Shown in pieces: positions 1 to 11,140 of a stretch of DNA of 64,000 nt (position 1 is the first letter of the stretch; each line of letters begins with the position of its first letter). Under the pieces are notes generated by a model that worked only from the letters and a program-made list of their open reading frames with translations, was not told the DNA's origin and ran no database searches. Source of the DNA: Populus alba. Its lineage: Eukaryota > Streptophyta > Magnoliopsida > Malpighiales > Salicaceae. Position numbers and translations under genes: made by a program. The stretch lies in assembly GCF_005239225.2 (NCBI RefSeq), contig NC_133295.1, positions 5,022,001 through 5,086,000 on the forward strand. Reading direction: 5' to 3'.

Positions 1-332
1 TATAGTTGTCCTTGTTTGTGAAATTTAGTTGACTATTTTTCTGAATGAACTGCGTTAACTTTGAATGATAATGCAAAATTTAATCTCGTATCTCCATAAG
101 CAACCAGGATATCGATCTCAGTCTCAGCTCTCATTAGCCAGGCTCAGAAACTGCAAATCGCCATGCGGACATGCAGTCCTCGTCTTTGGTGAACAACAAT
201 AGGGCAACTTCAACTGACCTTGCTACCTAACAGCTTGATCTCAAATCCACATCTTAATATCAATTTTTCAGTGTCCTAATTTCAGAATTTCGATGAAAGG
301 TTCCTAATAGTTACGCAAAAATAGGCTATGAA

Positions 333-1214
333 TTATAACCACGGAGATCGAAAGGACACACGAGAAAAGTAATTCAAAATAGTTTTCTTCGTGTTCTTTA
401 AACTCCTGTGCTTGCTTCTCTTCTCCTTTTCATTCCTATCTTTTTCGTTAGGACTGTTTGTATGCTTAGAATTCACACTTTCTTGGGACTCCTTACTGAC
501 ATACAAGTTGTCTGAGTTTTTAACCTTGGTTACCGCTGAAGCTTGTTCACCCTGGCCTAAGCGAACTTTGTTTTCTTTCGTTTCTTGGAAGGACTTTTAT
601 CATGAACCTTTGACTGAACGTCATCAGGTGTAAACCATGGTGTATTCATCTTTTCCTAGTCAATCACAACTGGGATTTGTTCAGTGCTGCTATCTTTCTG
701 ATCCAAGTAGATTTCTTCGTCTTGTCGAATCCTGAATGGGTTCTAAGGTATCTTCAGTGGAACATCACTGGGAACCATTTCTGTTTCTGTGCTTTAAACA
801 TTAGGTGACAGAGTTGGTTTCTGAAGGGCTAGAACTTCGCTGATATACATCCTTTCAGTTGAAAGTGGCTCCAGCTTCATTAACACACCTAGTACAGTAA
901 ACGCATGCACGGTAAAGTTATGCAACTTCTAAATATCTGTATCCGTAAAGATCAAGCGGGGTTAAAAAAACTTGCCTGAACTATCTTCTCCAGTTTTGTA
1001 GGAACGAAAAGCCATTGAGAAGTCATTTTGTCTGGATATAATACCGGGGTTGAGAAGGATTTTGAACGACAATAGGGTCTGGAAGATGTCCAGGACTTGG
1101 AAAACAAGCGAAGGCCTCCATGGTTCTTGAATCCAAGCTCCTTTGAGCAAATACAGTTTCTACTGAAGGAGGAATTTCTCTGGAGTCATTTTGAATCAGT
1201 CGAAGGAAAAAAAG
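333..1214 (-). pseudogene. decayed multi-exon gene, function unknown
   Basis: Reading the minus strand, a splice-acceptor-like site near 1215 opens a frame containing AFRSYKTGEDSSG. A possible GC donor near 980 and an acceptor near 890 join it in phase to VLMKLEPLSTERMYISEVL. The frame then runs to about 560 through stops following LSPNV, PLKIP and PVVID, ends after KKRKKTKFA, and shifts to a second frame (GEQASAVTKVKNSDNLYV, then a Lys/Arg/Glu-rich stretch and TILNYFSRV) that stops at 333. The text between the stops is hydrophilic and looks coding, with a basic KSPSKKRKK segment like a nuclear localisation signal. Several stops could be CAG or CAA to TAG or TAA changes. I do not recognise the family. 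It is most likely the 3' part of a dead nuclear-protein gene; a live gene with different splicing is less likely. Confidence 0.4.
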
Positions 1215-2170
1215 CTGCACACAAGGCACAAGCAAACTACACATGCAGGCTTATACTGTTAGATTAGCATTGCTAATGTTAAACACCACAAACATGAAGT
1301 TATGCAACCAGCATACAGAACTCTTCAAGTGTTCATGCCAGATTTAAAAAAAAAAAAAAAAATACTATGAATTTACTACAGTATCTGTGCCATGGCCCAA
1401 AATTCTTGGGTGTCAAAGAAATAAATCATTTGGAAAAGCTGTATTTTACAATTTACACATGTTCTGGCATTCTGGAAAACTGCAAGAGCTTATCTGAAAG
1501 ATTCTGAATAATCTCCAGGTATTTGTCTGCCCTTCTCTAACTTCAAAACTGATAACACCTGTAAGCATGACATAAAAAATGGACATTTTTCTTTTTTTTG
1601 GATACAAGTGATTGTATTAGAGGGAAGAAGCTATATGGAGTAGGAGGAGGATACCCCAAGAGATACAAATACTTGTTATCGTGGTTTATCTAACAAAAAA
1701 TAATAAGGAAAAGAAGCAAAAGCTAACAAGTAACTGAAAAAGAATAAAAGCAGATTATAAAAACAAACAGTGAATGAGTTTGTTGACTAGTTTCTAAAAT
1801 TTCCTTAACCCGTCAATCAATTAATTACATATGAAATTATTCTAAATAGAATTTCAAAACCAGCAAAAGCAATGATATCTCATGACTATCAGAGATGTCA
1901 AATCGACCTAAAAATAGTTATGATGTAAAACCTTGGTTCGAGCTCTACCAAATAAGACCAAATAAAATAAAAAATATTCTTGCAAACATCTTGATAAGAT
2001 CGGTAAATCTGATTTAAAACTCGGTTATTTCTCTTATATTAGATGAAGTAAACCAAGGTTGAGAATGCTAACTGAGCAAGTAGATGCGTAAATTCTTTCT
2101 TCTTTTTCAAGTGCATGTATGCCCACTAAAATAGCTGACGCCATGTCAAAGAAGACTAACTCATACGAGT
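1215..2170. other. AT-rich stretch, no gene seen
   Basis: No coding frame, RNA gene or terminal repeat is recognisable. It holds an A-run near 1347-1362 and otherwise unstructured AT-rich sequence. Confidence 0.6.
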
Positions 2171-2179
2171 CATGCTCGT

Positions 2180-3320
2180 GATAACACCCCAAATTATAGT
2201 AAAGAAAGGACACTAAAAGAATAAATGTTTATATGTTTCAACCTGCGACCCATAAAGGATACATGTCGAAGAGGGAATGATATGAAAAGCATGTAGTTTG
2301 TTCATAGTGTTGAGATGACCCATAGATGCAAGTTACAAGATAAAAAAGTGTCTTAGGATGAAACTTGGGAACAAGAGAAGATGGTGCATAGAGTATATGA
2401 GTCTGGAATCTCTAAGAACCTTTCATACCGAGCTAATGGAGAACCTTCCTGATAAGTGACTATTCTAGATATAATGATATGGTAAGACACTTCTGGGGTT
2501 AAAAGTAATTAAGTCCCAAATAGGTTAGAACTCTATACTACTTAATGGAAAAGCCTTAGTATCCTCTCAATGATGTCTAAGACTCTAGTATTCCATGACA
2601 ACCCAATAAAAATGAGCACCTTAAAAGGCACCAAGTTGCATAATCACTACCCATTTAGTAACTAATAGTCTAACCGTAGAGAGGTAATAATCTCATCAAC
2701 AATACTAGAGAAAAACTTTTCTATACACCAGTATCTACTAAGAAGAGTCTTCCTCCATAACTAAGAGGACATTGAAGGAGGCCTAACATGCCTGAATGAT
2801 CTGCCTTTAAGCAAAACACTATGGACCCATCCCAGCCAAACTGATGATCTATCTTAATGCAATCGCCAAACATGCTTAAGAATAGTTGTTCTATTCTAAG
2901 TTTGAGCCCTCTTTATTCTCAGGTTATCCTCCTTAAGGGAATAACAAACATAGGCCTAGGCCATTTTAGCTCCTGAGTGGGAGAGAGAGTAGCCTTTTTC
3001 AAAAGAAGGTGGCCAAGATACCCTTAATTCTATTAACAATAAAGCAAAGGAAAATAAACATGAAGGACCAATAAACCTGGATAAAGAGGAGAGCTAGTTT
3101 GATAAGTTGAACACGTCCAGTATAAGTAAGAGAAGCTAAGGTCCATAGCTTAATCCTAGAGAGAATCTGCTCCATCATAGGCTTACAATTAGAGTCAATT
3201 TAGTAGATATCAATGAGACACCCAGGTATCTTACCGACAGAGAACCCAGTCTCAAACCCAAAAGATCTTTCAAAGAGTTATTAGAAACGATAATGATCAT
3301 TTTCTACTAGAAATCTTATC
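2180..3320 (-). mobile_element. LINE (non-LTR retrotransposon) 3' fragment, RT C-terminus and zf-RVT
   Basis: The minus strand, read across stops and frameshifts, gives the C-terminal third of a plant L1-type ORF2. In order it has VRYLGVSLISTKLTL (RT thumb block, usually RYLGLPL), an LSRIK/RVQLIK-like segment around 3080-3170, SGAKMA-AYVCYSLKED at about 2930-2975 (usually GAKVSW...P..EGGLG), LKHVWRLH-DRSSVWLGW at about 2820-2880, and MNKLHAFHIIPSSTCILYG with a following VETYKHLF near 2230-2310. The last is the zinc-binding reverse-transcriptase region (zf-RVT). Every domain contains stops or shifts, so the copy is dead. The 5' part (endonuclease and RT palm) is absent, as expected from the 5' truncation typical of LINEs. 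Exact ends and a poly(A) tail were not resolved. Confidence 0.72.
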
Positions 3321-3329
3321 CTTTTCTGA

Positions 3330-4340
3330 ACATCAACTTAAATTTAAAATGCCTTCAATAAGTTTCATTCGTCACCAACATGATTAATGATAGTATAAAT
3401 GGGAAAATTCCAATTAAAGTAATATTTGGTTTCTAGATATGCACTTCCATTCCAATAAAATTTAATGATGACCTCATAAGATTGGTATTACTAACAAACA
3501 TTTATTCAGTAGATTGGAGCATTTTTATGCCAAATTTCATCTTAAGGATTTGAAGTATGATCAATGTTATGGCCTATCAAAAATCACCACAACACACTTA
3601 CACAATCTAAGTTCTAATACTTGGATAGGTGGAAACGTAAGAATAAGCCTTCGAAATCCTAATTCCAGGAATAGATATAAGGAAATCACAAATAGCTAAG
3701 ACACACATACCTATAATCATGTGACAAAATGAGCTGGTTACCAGTTCGATTGCACTAAGACAACAAATAATATGAAAGCAAAATCCACAATCAAAGTTAA
3801 TGGAAAAAAAAAAAAATTCCTCATCTTTGATCCACATATCCCAAAAGGTAAAGACAATAACTAGTTTTTCATTAAATGCCTTCTTGTAACTAGTTCCATC
3901 TCATGAAATTGAAAACTAAATTATATATGTTAATATTGTTATGAATGTGGAAACAAAATTCAAAACCAAAATTAATAAAAGAAAAGGGATTTTTCCTTTA
4001 GATGTATGAATGAACGAGAAATGTTGGGTCCCATCTTTTTTTTTCTTGATTTGTTTATATGTGTTCATATTCAAAACTTCATAACTGTACACTTTTAAGA
4101 AAGCTTTAAACACTTTAGTTAGAGAGAATGTTCATAAGTTGCAACATAAAAAATGATGGAGAAATCACATCTGAGACATTATTTAGCGCGTGTGTGTGTG
4201 TATTCTCAGATCATAAAATTAAACTGCATAGAAACTGTCACAAAAGAATTGTTCTGACAAAAAAAAATTCTTTAAATATGTGTTCTCTCGGATTGCATAT
4301 GATGTCACGATTCAATAAAAGAAATCTAGTGATTTAACCC
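3330..4340. other. AT-rich spacer, no gene seen
   Basis: Short open frames here lack any family motif or splice context. A short (GT)n run lies near 4191-4201. Confidence 0.55.
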
Positions 4341-4515
4341 TGAGGAGTGTAGCTTAACTAGTTAGGCTCTAGGTATGCTCCCTAGATGTCACCAATTTGG
4401 GTTCCACAAACCACAAAGTCAATGGATACTTACATGGTCGTTAACTTTAAGGCCCATGTGATTAGTCAAGGTGCGCACACAAGTTGGTCCGGACACCCAT
4501 GTTAATAAAAAAAAT
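4341..4515 (+). mobile_element. tRNA-derived SINE, plus-strand copy
   Basis: A box-A-like segment (AGCTTAACTAGTTAGG) is followed about 40 bases later by a box-B-like GGGTTCCA, giving a tRNA-related head. The body ends in GATTAGTCAAGGTGCGC, then GGTCCGGACACCCA, GTTAATAAA and an A-rich tail. The same 3' body occurs on the minus strand at 17375-17577 (GATTAGTCATGATGCGC, then AATAAA), so these are two copies of one SINE family. Box B is weak here, suggesting an old copy. No target-site duplication was confirmed. Confidence 0.62.
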
Positions 4516-4567
4516 TACTGATTTGAAACTTTCATCTTGAAAGTGGTGTAATTCTTAATTTTTAGTC

Positions 4568-4595
4568 CGCCCAGTGTGTGTGTGTGTGTGTGTGG
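4568..4595. repeat. (TG)n microsatellite
   Basis: A short dinucleotide run of about ten TG units sits just after the SINE. Confidence 0.8.
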
Positions 4596-5069
4596 TGAAA
4601 AAATAAAGATATGAAATTGGGCATTGACCAATTACCATTGGTTGAAAAAATCACAATTCCTTATATCACGTGAAAAAAATCCAGCAAAATGTCAACTGGA
4701 ATGAAATAAATGGAACAAACTTAGAATATCTCAGTCAAAATTTAGCTAAGAAATCTTAAATAATCCAGTATACTAAATGAGATGAAATATATTCAAGTTT
4801 TCTTTGTTTTTTAAAATATACGTTTCATTCCAAGCAAAACAAAACATAATTAACATCCTTGCAATAAAATAAATTTAGTAAAATAATAATTTGATTCCTA
4901 TAATTTAGAAATCTACTCTAATTTTATGTTTCTTGATGATATTTTTATATAAACCCTCTAGGAGATGAAAGGTCTTCCCTTACAAGTATATAAATGTGGT
5001 TCCATTTTTTAAAAAAGGATTTGTCAAAAGAAAAGGTTTTCACTTTCATCCCTATAAAGAAGAGTTTTT

Positions 5070-5310
5070 GTTAGAGAATAATATAAATGATATCCTGAGA
5101 CCTCATCTAATAGCTTAAACTATTAGGTTGAGATGGTTCTTTGACATGGTCATAGGTTCGAATCTCATCATTCCCATTTATTTGATAAAAATTAAGCACA
5201 TGGTAAAATAGGTTTGGGCTTTCACTTGAAGGGTTGTGTTAGAGAATAATATAAATTATATCTTAAAATCCCTCATCTAACAGCTTAAGCTTTTGTATTA
5301 AAATGGTTAT
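5070..5310 (+). repeat. short dispersed repeat with tRNA-like boxes
   Basis: The segment begins GTTAGAGAATAATATAAATG and holds CATCTAATAGCTTAAAC, GGTTGAGATGGTTCTTTGA and AGGTTCGAATCTCATC, the last resembling box B. After a CATTTATTTGATAAAAATTA segment, the opening sequence recurs at about 5235 (TTAGAGAATAATATAAATTA, then CATCTAACAGCTTAAG). The unit is therefore either flanked by a direct repeat or starts a second, truncated copy. A second member of the family lies on the opposite strand at 63725-63965. It could be a SINE or a small TRIM-type LTR derivative. Confidence 0.55.
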
Positions 5311-6299
5311 TTACACACACCTCCCTACCTTCCTAACCTAACATATAGTTGTCAAGCTATCCTCACCATTTTGAAGAATTTGGATGTTATCATCATCCTC
5401 AACATTAAAAAAGTTGGTGGTTGTTTATAAATAAACTAATTAATATTTTAATTTCTAGAAAATTAAAGTAAGAAAAAAAACTAAAATTTTCCATTCACAT
5501 GCAATATATATCTTTTTCAGTGTAGTTTTGATCAAACTTATACTGGGTTTATAAAACATGTTTTATAGCTTTTTTGCAGTGTTTTAAAATAAAATGAAGA
5601 AAAATCACATGAGCAATATTTTTTTTTCTTTTATACACAAGCAATTTTTAGCAATATAAGAGATTAAAACTATTTTTTTATATTTTTGTATTTGGTTAAT
5701 ATCATAAATTTAATTTTTATTATAATCTAATGTAAGGGATTTTTTTAGTTAATGATGTAATTTCTTATGATAATTTTTAATTTGATCAAAATAAAATTAA
5801 TATTCTATAAGTACATTGTAATGAATTTAAAATATCAAGATAATGAGTATTATTATGGTTTTTTTTATAAGAAATAGTTATAATTTTGATGTATTTTTAT
5901 TTTTTAAGTGAAAAGAAATTTGTTTTTATTTTCAACAAATTCATACATTTTTCATTTTTTTTTTATTGGAATGTGAGGTTATATTTGCATTAATGAAATC
6001 AAGCAATCCCATTGTAAAATAGAAAATGAGTTATGATCAAAATAAACCCAATAAGACAAATAGAAATAAATTTGCAAACTAGAGGACTCATCTTGTGATA
6101 CAATGAAAGAAAAAGTTCACCATATTATTTTATTATTGTTTTTCTTTGGGTTTTAATCTATTTATTCGATTAATTTTTTTATTTGGACCGTACAATGATA
6201 GTCTGCATCGACAGTTTGCATCCCTCTATCATAATCGTTTTCTAACTCCTCTCATATTGGCTGGTGGGGCATAAACTGGAGTCAGCTCAGGTGGCTTTG
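5311..6299. other. AT-rich spacer downstream of the RALF-like gene
   Basis: No gene seen. The last about 100 bases before 6300 are less AT-rich and are probably the 3' UTR of the minus-strand RALF-like gene. Confidence 0.5.
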
Positions 6300-6599
6300 C
6301 TAATATGGAGATTCAGATGGAGAGGAGGAAGATCCCAAGTTTGGAAGGTATTCTTTTCCATGTCGCTCCGAGGCTAGACTTTGGTCAACACCGCCCCGGC
6401 ATCGCTCTTTTATTAAACAGGGGCGACGTCGTATATTCAAGGGTGGTCTAGGAGGAGGCCGGCAATCTTCAGGTCGATGTCCGGGCACATTGCATTTATT
6501 AAGATCTCCTGGTCTAACATATCGAATAGCCTCAACATGAACCACACAAATGATCAAAGCCACGCTTATGAGCCATGAGATCATGTTAGAAAGCTTCAT
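6300..6599 (-). CDS. RALF-like secreted signalling peptide
   Basis: A single-exon ORF of 99 residues. Residues 1-24 (MKLSNMISWLISVALIICVV and HVEA) form a clean signal peptide with predicted cleavage after Ala24, so the product should enter the apoplast. The mature part has exactly four cysteines in RALF order: Cys-x9-Cys, then a Pro/Arg-rich linker, then Cys-x5-Cys followed by RGG (CLIKERCRGG), matching the C-terminal RALF signature. RALF peptides bind CrRLK1L receptor kinases such as FERONIA with LLG co-receptors and control growth, pH and immunity. It lacks the RRxL propeptide cleavage site and the canonical YISY motif (RYVRPG occupies that place), and has an acidic/serine tail after RCRGG, so it belongs with the short, divergent RALF-like peptides. 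A TATAAAA-like motif lies about 50 bases upstream of the ATG. Confidence 0.78.
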   Translation of the reverse strand: MKLSNMISWLISVALIICVVHVEAIRYVRPGDLNKCNVPGHRPEDCRPPPRPPLNIRRRPCLIKERCRGGVDQSLASERHGKEYLPNLGSSSSPSESPY

Positions 6600-6716
6600 G
6601 GCTTCTTCTTTTTTATGTTTGATGTTGGGAAATATAAGATTTTGTAGGGTTTTATATGTGTTCTTCAGTAGAGATAATTAAGGTGATTAATTAAATGAAT
6701 AAAGGATTTTTCTTAT

Positions 6717-6790
6717 CATTAATATTGTATCAGTTTGATAATCAGAAACAGCTCATTAATATTGTATACGTTTGATAATCTGAAACAGCT
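6717..6790. repeat. 37-bp tandem duplication in the RALF-like 5' region
   Basis: Two adjacent 37-base units differ at only a few positions: CATTAATATTGTATCAG...GAAACAGCT and CATTAATATTGTATACG...GAAACAGCT. They lie about 120-190 bases upstream of the RALF-like start codon, within the likely promoter. Confidence 0.8.
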
Positions 6791-7178
6791 AGGTTTGTAA
6801 AGAAAGATGAGGCTTCGAAGTCGTTTTTTCTTGAGAAAAAAACTGCTATACCAGAGGTCAAATTTCTAAACGGATGAAGATTGCTTAATTTGAAGTGGGA
6901 ATCATTGTATCAATTAACTTTTAAGTTATTTGAAGAATTCTTTCGTTCTTGATGAGTATTCTGACGTACAAAATTGAATTTCCCACTCTCTCTATATATA
7001 TATATGATGTATTTTGCGTTTACATTATTTTCTCCTATCTGCAAGAGATTAACGTTTTGGCAAAATTATCGTTGTACACAGAATAAATTTTTAAAAAGTC
7101 TTAAGTTTACCCATGCTTTGCCGGATACTACTAGTACTTCAGGCCATTGAGATTGCTTTACACATGAAAGAAAGCATT

Positions 7179-10100
7179 TCATGGGGCTGGTCTTAGATAC
7201 AGGGGAATGTAGGTTGTTTGATTAGGTTCTGAATCCCAGACTGAGAATGCACTCGTACACTTCATCCATTTCTTTGTCATACCAGGGAAATGGCGATCGA
7301 TCACATCTTTAAGGTTCTCTGTCTTGTTAACCCATTCGAGGCCTTTCTCTGTGTAGGTTCGAGAGTTGAAATTGGTGGTGAAGAAACGATCAGCTTCTAG
7401 CCTCCTGATATTTTATCTTATATCAATTAGAGAAAGAACTGAAGGTGGGGATCATTCGATCTTGAAATGTGAGATGGGGTTAGAGCATACCTCGAGGCAA
7501 TAAGTAAAAAGATGAAGAAAGCTGTCTCGCTTATCGCAAAGCCTTTGATTTTCTTTTCTGCATGTAAGCCTATCAGCAAATCTAGTTTTTCGACATCATT
7601 TCCATACACATCGCGAAGAGCTTCTATAACTTCCTCATCATCTGTCAAATCTTCCCAGTTGCTAATCGGAATCATCAGTAAGTTCCTTCTGAATTCGTTG
7701 TAACGAGCAACTCCTCTCTCCCTATCTCTATAAACTAATCAACAAAAAACATTATGTTAACACTTGGATTATGAGGGAATGAAGCCAGTACTTGAAGAAG
7801 AAAGGAAATAACAAAATGAAGATGTTTTGAGTGTGCGAGTGACTTGCTTTCCATAGCAGCCATATCAACTTGATCTGGCCTGTCTTCTCCATTAATATCA
7901 TGAGCAACAAGGTTTCTCATCCATGATGGATAGTTCCACAATTTGACAGCTCCACATGCCTGATGACCCATCGATACCAGCATCTGCTTCATTCCTACTT
8001 CTGACAATCTTCTCTCCCCATCTTTTCCAGCCATTTCCCTCATCGGCACCCTAATTCATCATATAGATTAAACAGAGTTAGTCTTAGTCGTCAAGAATTT
8101 AATACATCATGATGGAACCAGTGTCTGAAAGATAATTACTTCTATCACTGCTAGCTTTTGTAAATTATGTTTGACAACAAAATTCCGAACAATCACCAAG
8201 CTTTTAAATGCTTTCTGTTTTAGGCAATGTACTTGAAACTGAAAGATAATATTACCGAGAAACAAAAGGTAGAGAAGCAGATTGGTTTGGTATCCTTGTA
8301 TGATCTTTCAAAAATTCTCTACCAAACAAAGTCTAAAACTTCTAATGATGTAATTTAGCATATGAAGAAAGAAGAGGGAAAGACAAGTACTCTTCAACTA
8401 CTGGAGGGCATTCATATTCTGAAGCTGTGGAATGGATGTCTCTCAGGATGAGTTTTTCAGGCAGTAGTGAATGCATTCTGTAGACACTCACGAACTCTTC
8501 GGTCAGTGAATAGGGAACTCCATGATCTCTTGGTCGCCTAAGACCAACCAATCCACTCAGTACTGGGCCACCAAAGTGCCCAAATAAATCCTTGATTTTC
8601 TTCCCCAAAAATCCATACCTGTGCCAAACACAACTCATTAGCTTGACTATAAATGCGACATGCAAACAACTGCAAAGATGTTTTAGCTTTAATTAATTAC
8701 GAGGAGGATGAAAGCAACTGGAATAATGACAGCTGCATACAGTTCACTACTGCTTGCCTTAATATATATATATATACTCCGATTTCTGCAAGGTGTAGGA
8801 ATCTATATAGTGTAGCAAATTTATATAGTTATACAATAGAATTGTCATCTCACCAGTTGATCCTCATCCCTGCAAGGAGAGTATCAGTCCTAAGGAGTTC
8901 TACAGTCCAATCAATGGTGTGAATTTTGGCAAGGACAGCTGAAGTAACCAATCTGGCATGTCGATACAGCTTTTCATCATCAAAATCAGGGTAATTTTCC
9001 TGAAAACAGAAGGAAAATAAACCGGAGCATCAGCAAAACAAATGCATTGACATCCTTATTTCTCTTTCAGAAAGTTCATGCTCATGTTAAATTTTTATTT
9101 CCTGATTTGCTTGTAAAAGAGTTGCATTCTAGTTAATGGCAAAAGTTTCAATCTTTGTGACCTTAATTCAGTGGGACCATAACTGTGTGATGACATTGTT
9201 TTTCATCTCCATTTTTTGTACGAGAAGACAATTGTAGCATCTATGACAGGATAATTGCCTAGGATCAAAATATGCACTTAAGGGTTTTGCAAATGTGCTT
9301 AAAGACCACATTTCAGCATTCAAACCCAGTGCAGATATTTCAGTTTTACTTGATTCACAAAAAGGTAGCAGACTGGAAAAACTGAAAACGAAAAAATGGA
9401 GAAAGAATGAGCACTTGCTTTAAGCATGTCACAGACAGCATTATGTTCTTTGACAAATAAGGCTTGTAATAAAGAAAAGCCTGCCCAGCAATTCCTGACG
9501 TCTCCTGAGATGGGAATCCCTTTCTCATCGTGCTCAAGAAGTCCATCTCCTGCAATCCTTAATCTCCCATCTTTGAATGCCCTAACTTTTCTCATCCCAT
9601 CCTCATTATTCCCATAAATTACACTTCCATCCCTGCTTAAATTAGAAGAAGCAGACAAGTTTGAAAAGGGAAACATAAAGACAGTACTATATGTTCAATT
9701 CATAGAATCCTGAACTTTCTCGTCTTCATGCCAATAAACGCAAATTTAATGTGAGAAGGACTTACCACCAAGGAGTCCTTGTGTTTAGAGATCCAGTCTT
9801 CATGTATGATGAACCTGTTGAAACTTTCTTTGTCTTGTAGAATTTGAATGACTTCAATGGACACCCATCTGCTATTTTATCAGGTGCTTTAAGTTCAACC
9901 TGCTAACATATTAAACATCAGTCTCCCTAGTTGAAGTTCTATGAGGGGAGTTCAATCTAGTATCCTTGTATATTTTCTTAATTCTGGTAAGAACAATCTA
10001 GGATCCTTGTATATTTTTCTTAATTCTGGTAAGAACGAAAAAAGTTGGTGCAATAATCTTGACAGTGTGGACCTGTTGGGTGTCCTCCATATGATCAATC

Positions 10101-11140
10101 CAGTCATGAATCATGAATTGTATCCATGAGCAGGCTATCATGTTGAATTGCTTCCCATTGTCTACGAACTTATTCCTTGCCAAAAGCTTATTGGCCACAA
10201 CTGTTGGATGAGGATCCAGCAACTGCAAAGACAAACATCTTAAATGTATGCTAGAGCACCATATTATCTTAAATCTGTTTCATCACTTGTAAAATATGTG
10301 TGTCCAAAATCTACAAAACTTAATTTCATTGCCAAAAGCAATTAATATAATAATCATTGGTTTCATTTTGTTTACATTAATTTTAGACTCTTTAAAGGGG
10401 AAATATATATCATAAGGTACAGTAAACTGAAATGATTCATCGTTTAGCAATTTTTTCTATGATTTTAGTAGATCTTTAGCAACCTCGCTTTCAACTCACT
10501 GAAAGAACCAGAGTTTTTATATGTTGGAAATGAACGTGGAGAAATACAAGGGTGAGTTTGAAAAACAAGCTGTATTAATGGAATGCTTAAAGGGTGATTA
10601 AGGATTTCTTTTCTTAATTAAGAATGAATTCCAAGTATATAATCAGTTGGATCACTACACGAACCCCATATCTTGAATTTGCTGGGAGCATGTTGCGACC
10701 AAAAAAAGTTCCTTGGCTTCCAATAATGTCATCACCAGGGTGATTGCATTTCCCATCTGCCGTTCGATAAGAAAACTCTTCAGTCTCATATTTCTGACCA
10801 TTGATTCCTCCGACATGCAAGAGATTGTAACGTTGGTGCAGATGTCTTCTGATTCCCATATAAGCAAGTCCCAAAAGTACTGGTAATCTGTGCCATAACC
10901 CTAGCTTGTCCACTAAATGTATAACCTGGTGAATTCAGACATGCAAACAAACACATCAACACAGTGGGAAGAACATACATGTAATCAAGGCATAAGATTA
11001 ATTAAGGAGAGAACATGAAGGTGATGAACAGATAATGGGATACTGACAAAGAACAGCAGAGTGTCAAAAAGATTCATCTTGCAAACAATATGCCTTAGCT
11101 GAGGATGGATGAAGGAGGAAGAGGATAGAGAGAATGCCAT
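7179..11140 (-). CDS. DOX2: fatty acid alpha-dioxygenase (DOX2-like), 10 exons
   Basis: Heme-dependent enzyme that adds O2 at C-2 of fatty acids to give 2(R)-hydroperoxides (oxylipin pathway). Exons: 11140-11048, 10925-10665, 10222-10073, 9899-9766, 9632-9419, 8999-8854, 8618-8391, 8050-7848, 7734-7491, 7404-7179. They sum to 1899 bases, 632 residues, close to the family's about 630-640. The start gives MAFSLSSSSFIHPQLRHIV. Conserved blocks include HLVDKLGLWHRLPVLLGLAY, SWIQFMIHDWIDHMED with the likely distal heme His157, SVYRMH with the likely radical Tyr379 and proximal His382, RPDQVD and KGFAISETAF; the C-terminus is IPLYLRPAP. Introns 5 and 8 join in the conserved frame only with GC donors (aaa|gcaagt type). 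No in-frame stops were found in the joined exons, so the gene looks functional. Assignment to DOX2 rather than DOX1 rests on the N-terminus and is less certain. No transcript was available. Confidence 0.92.
9954..10036. repeat. 41-bp tandem duplication inside a DOX intron
   Basis: Two neighbouring units, AATCTAGTATCCTTGTATAT...TAAGAAC and AATCTAGGATCCTTGTATAT...TAAGAAC, lie within the third DOX intron. They explain the short open frames there. Confidence 0.8.
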
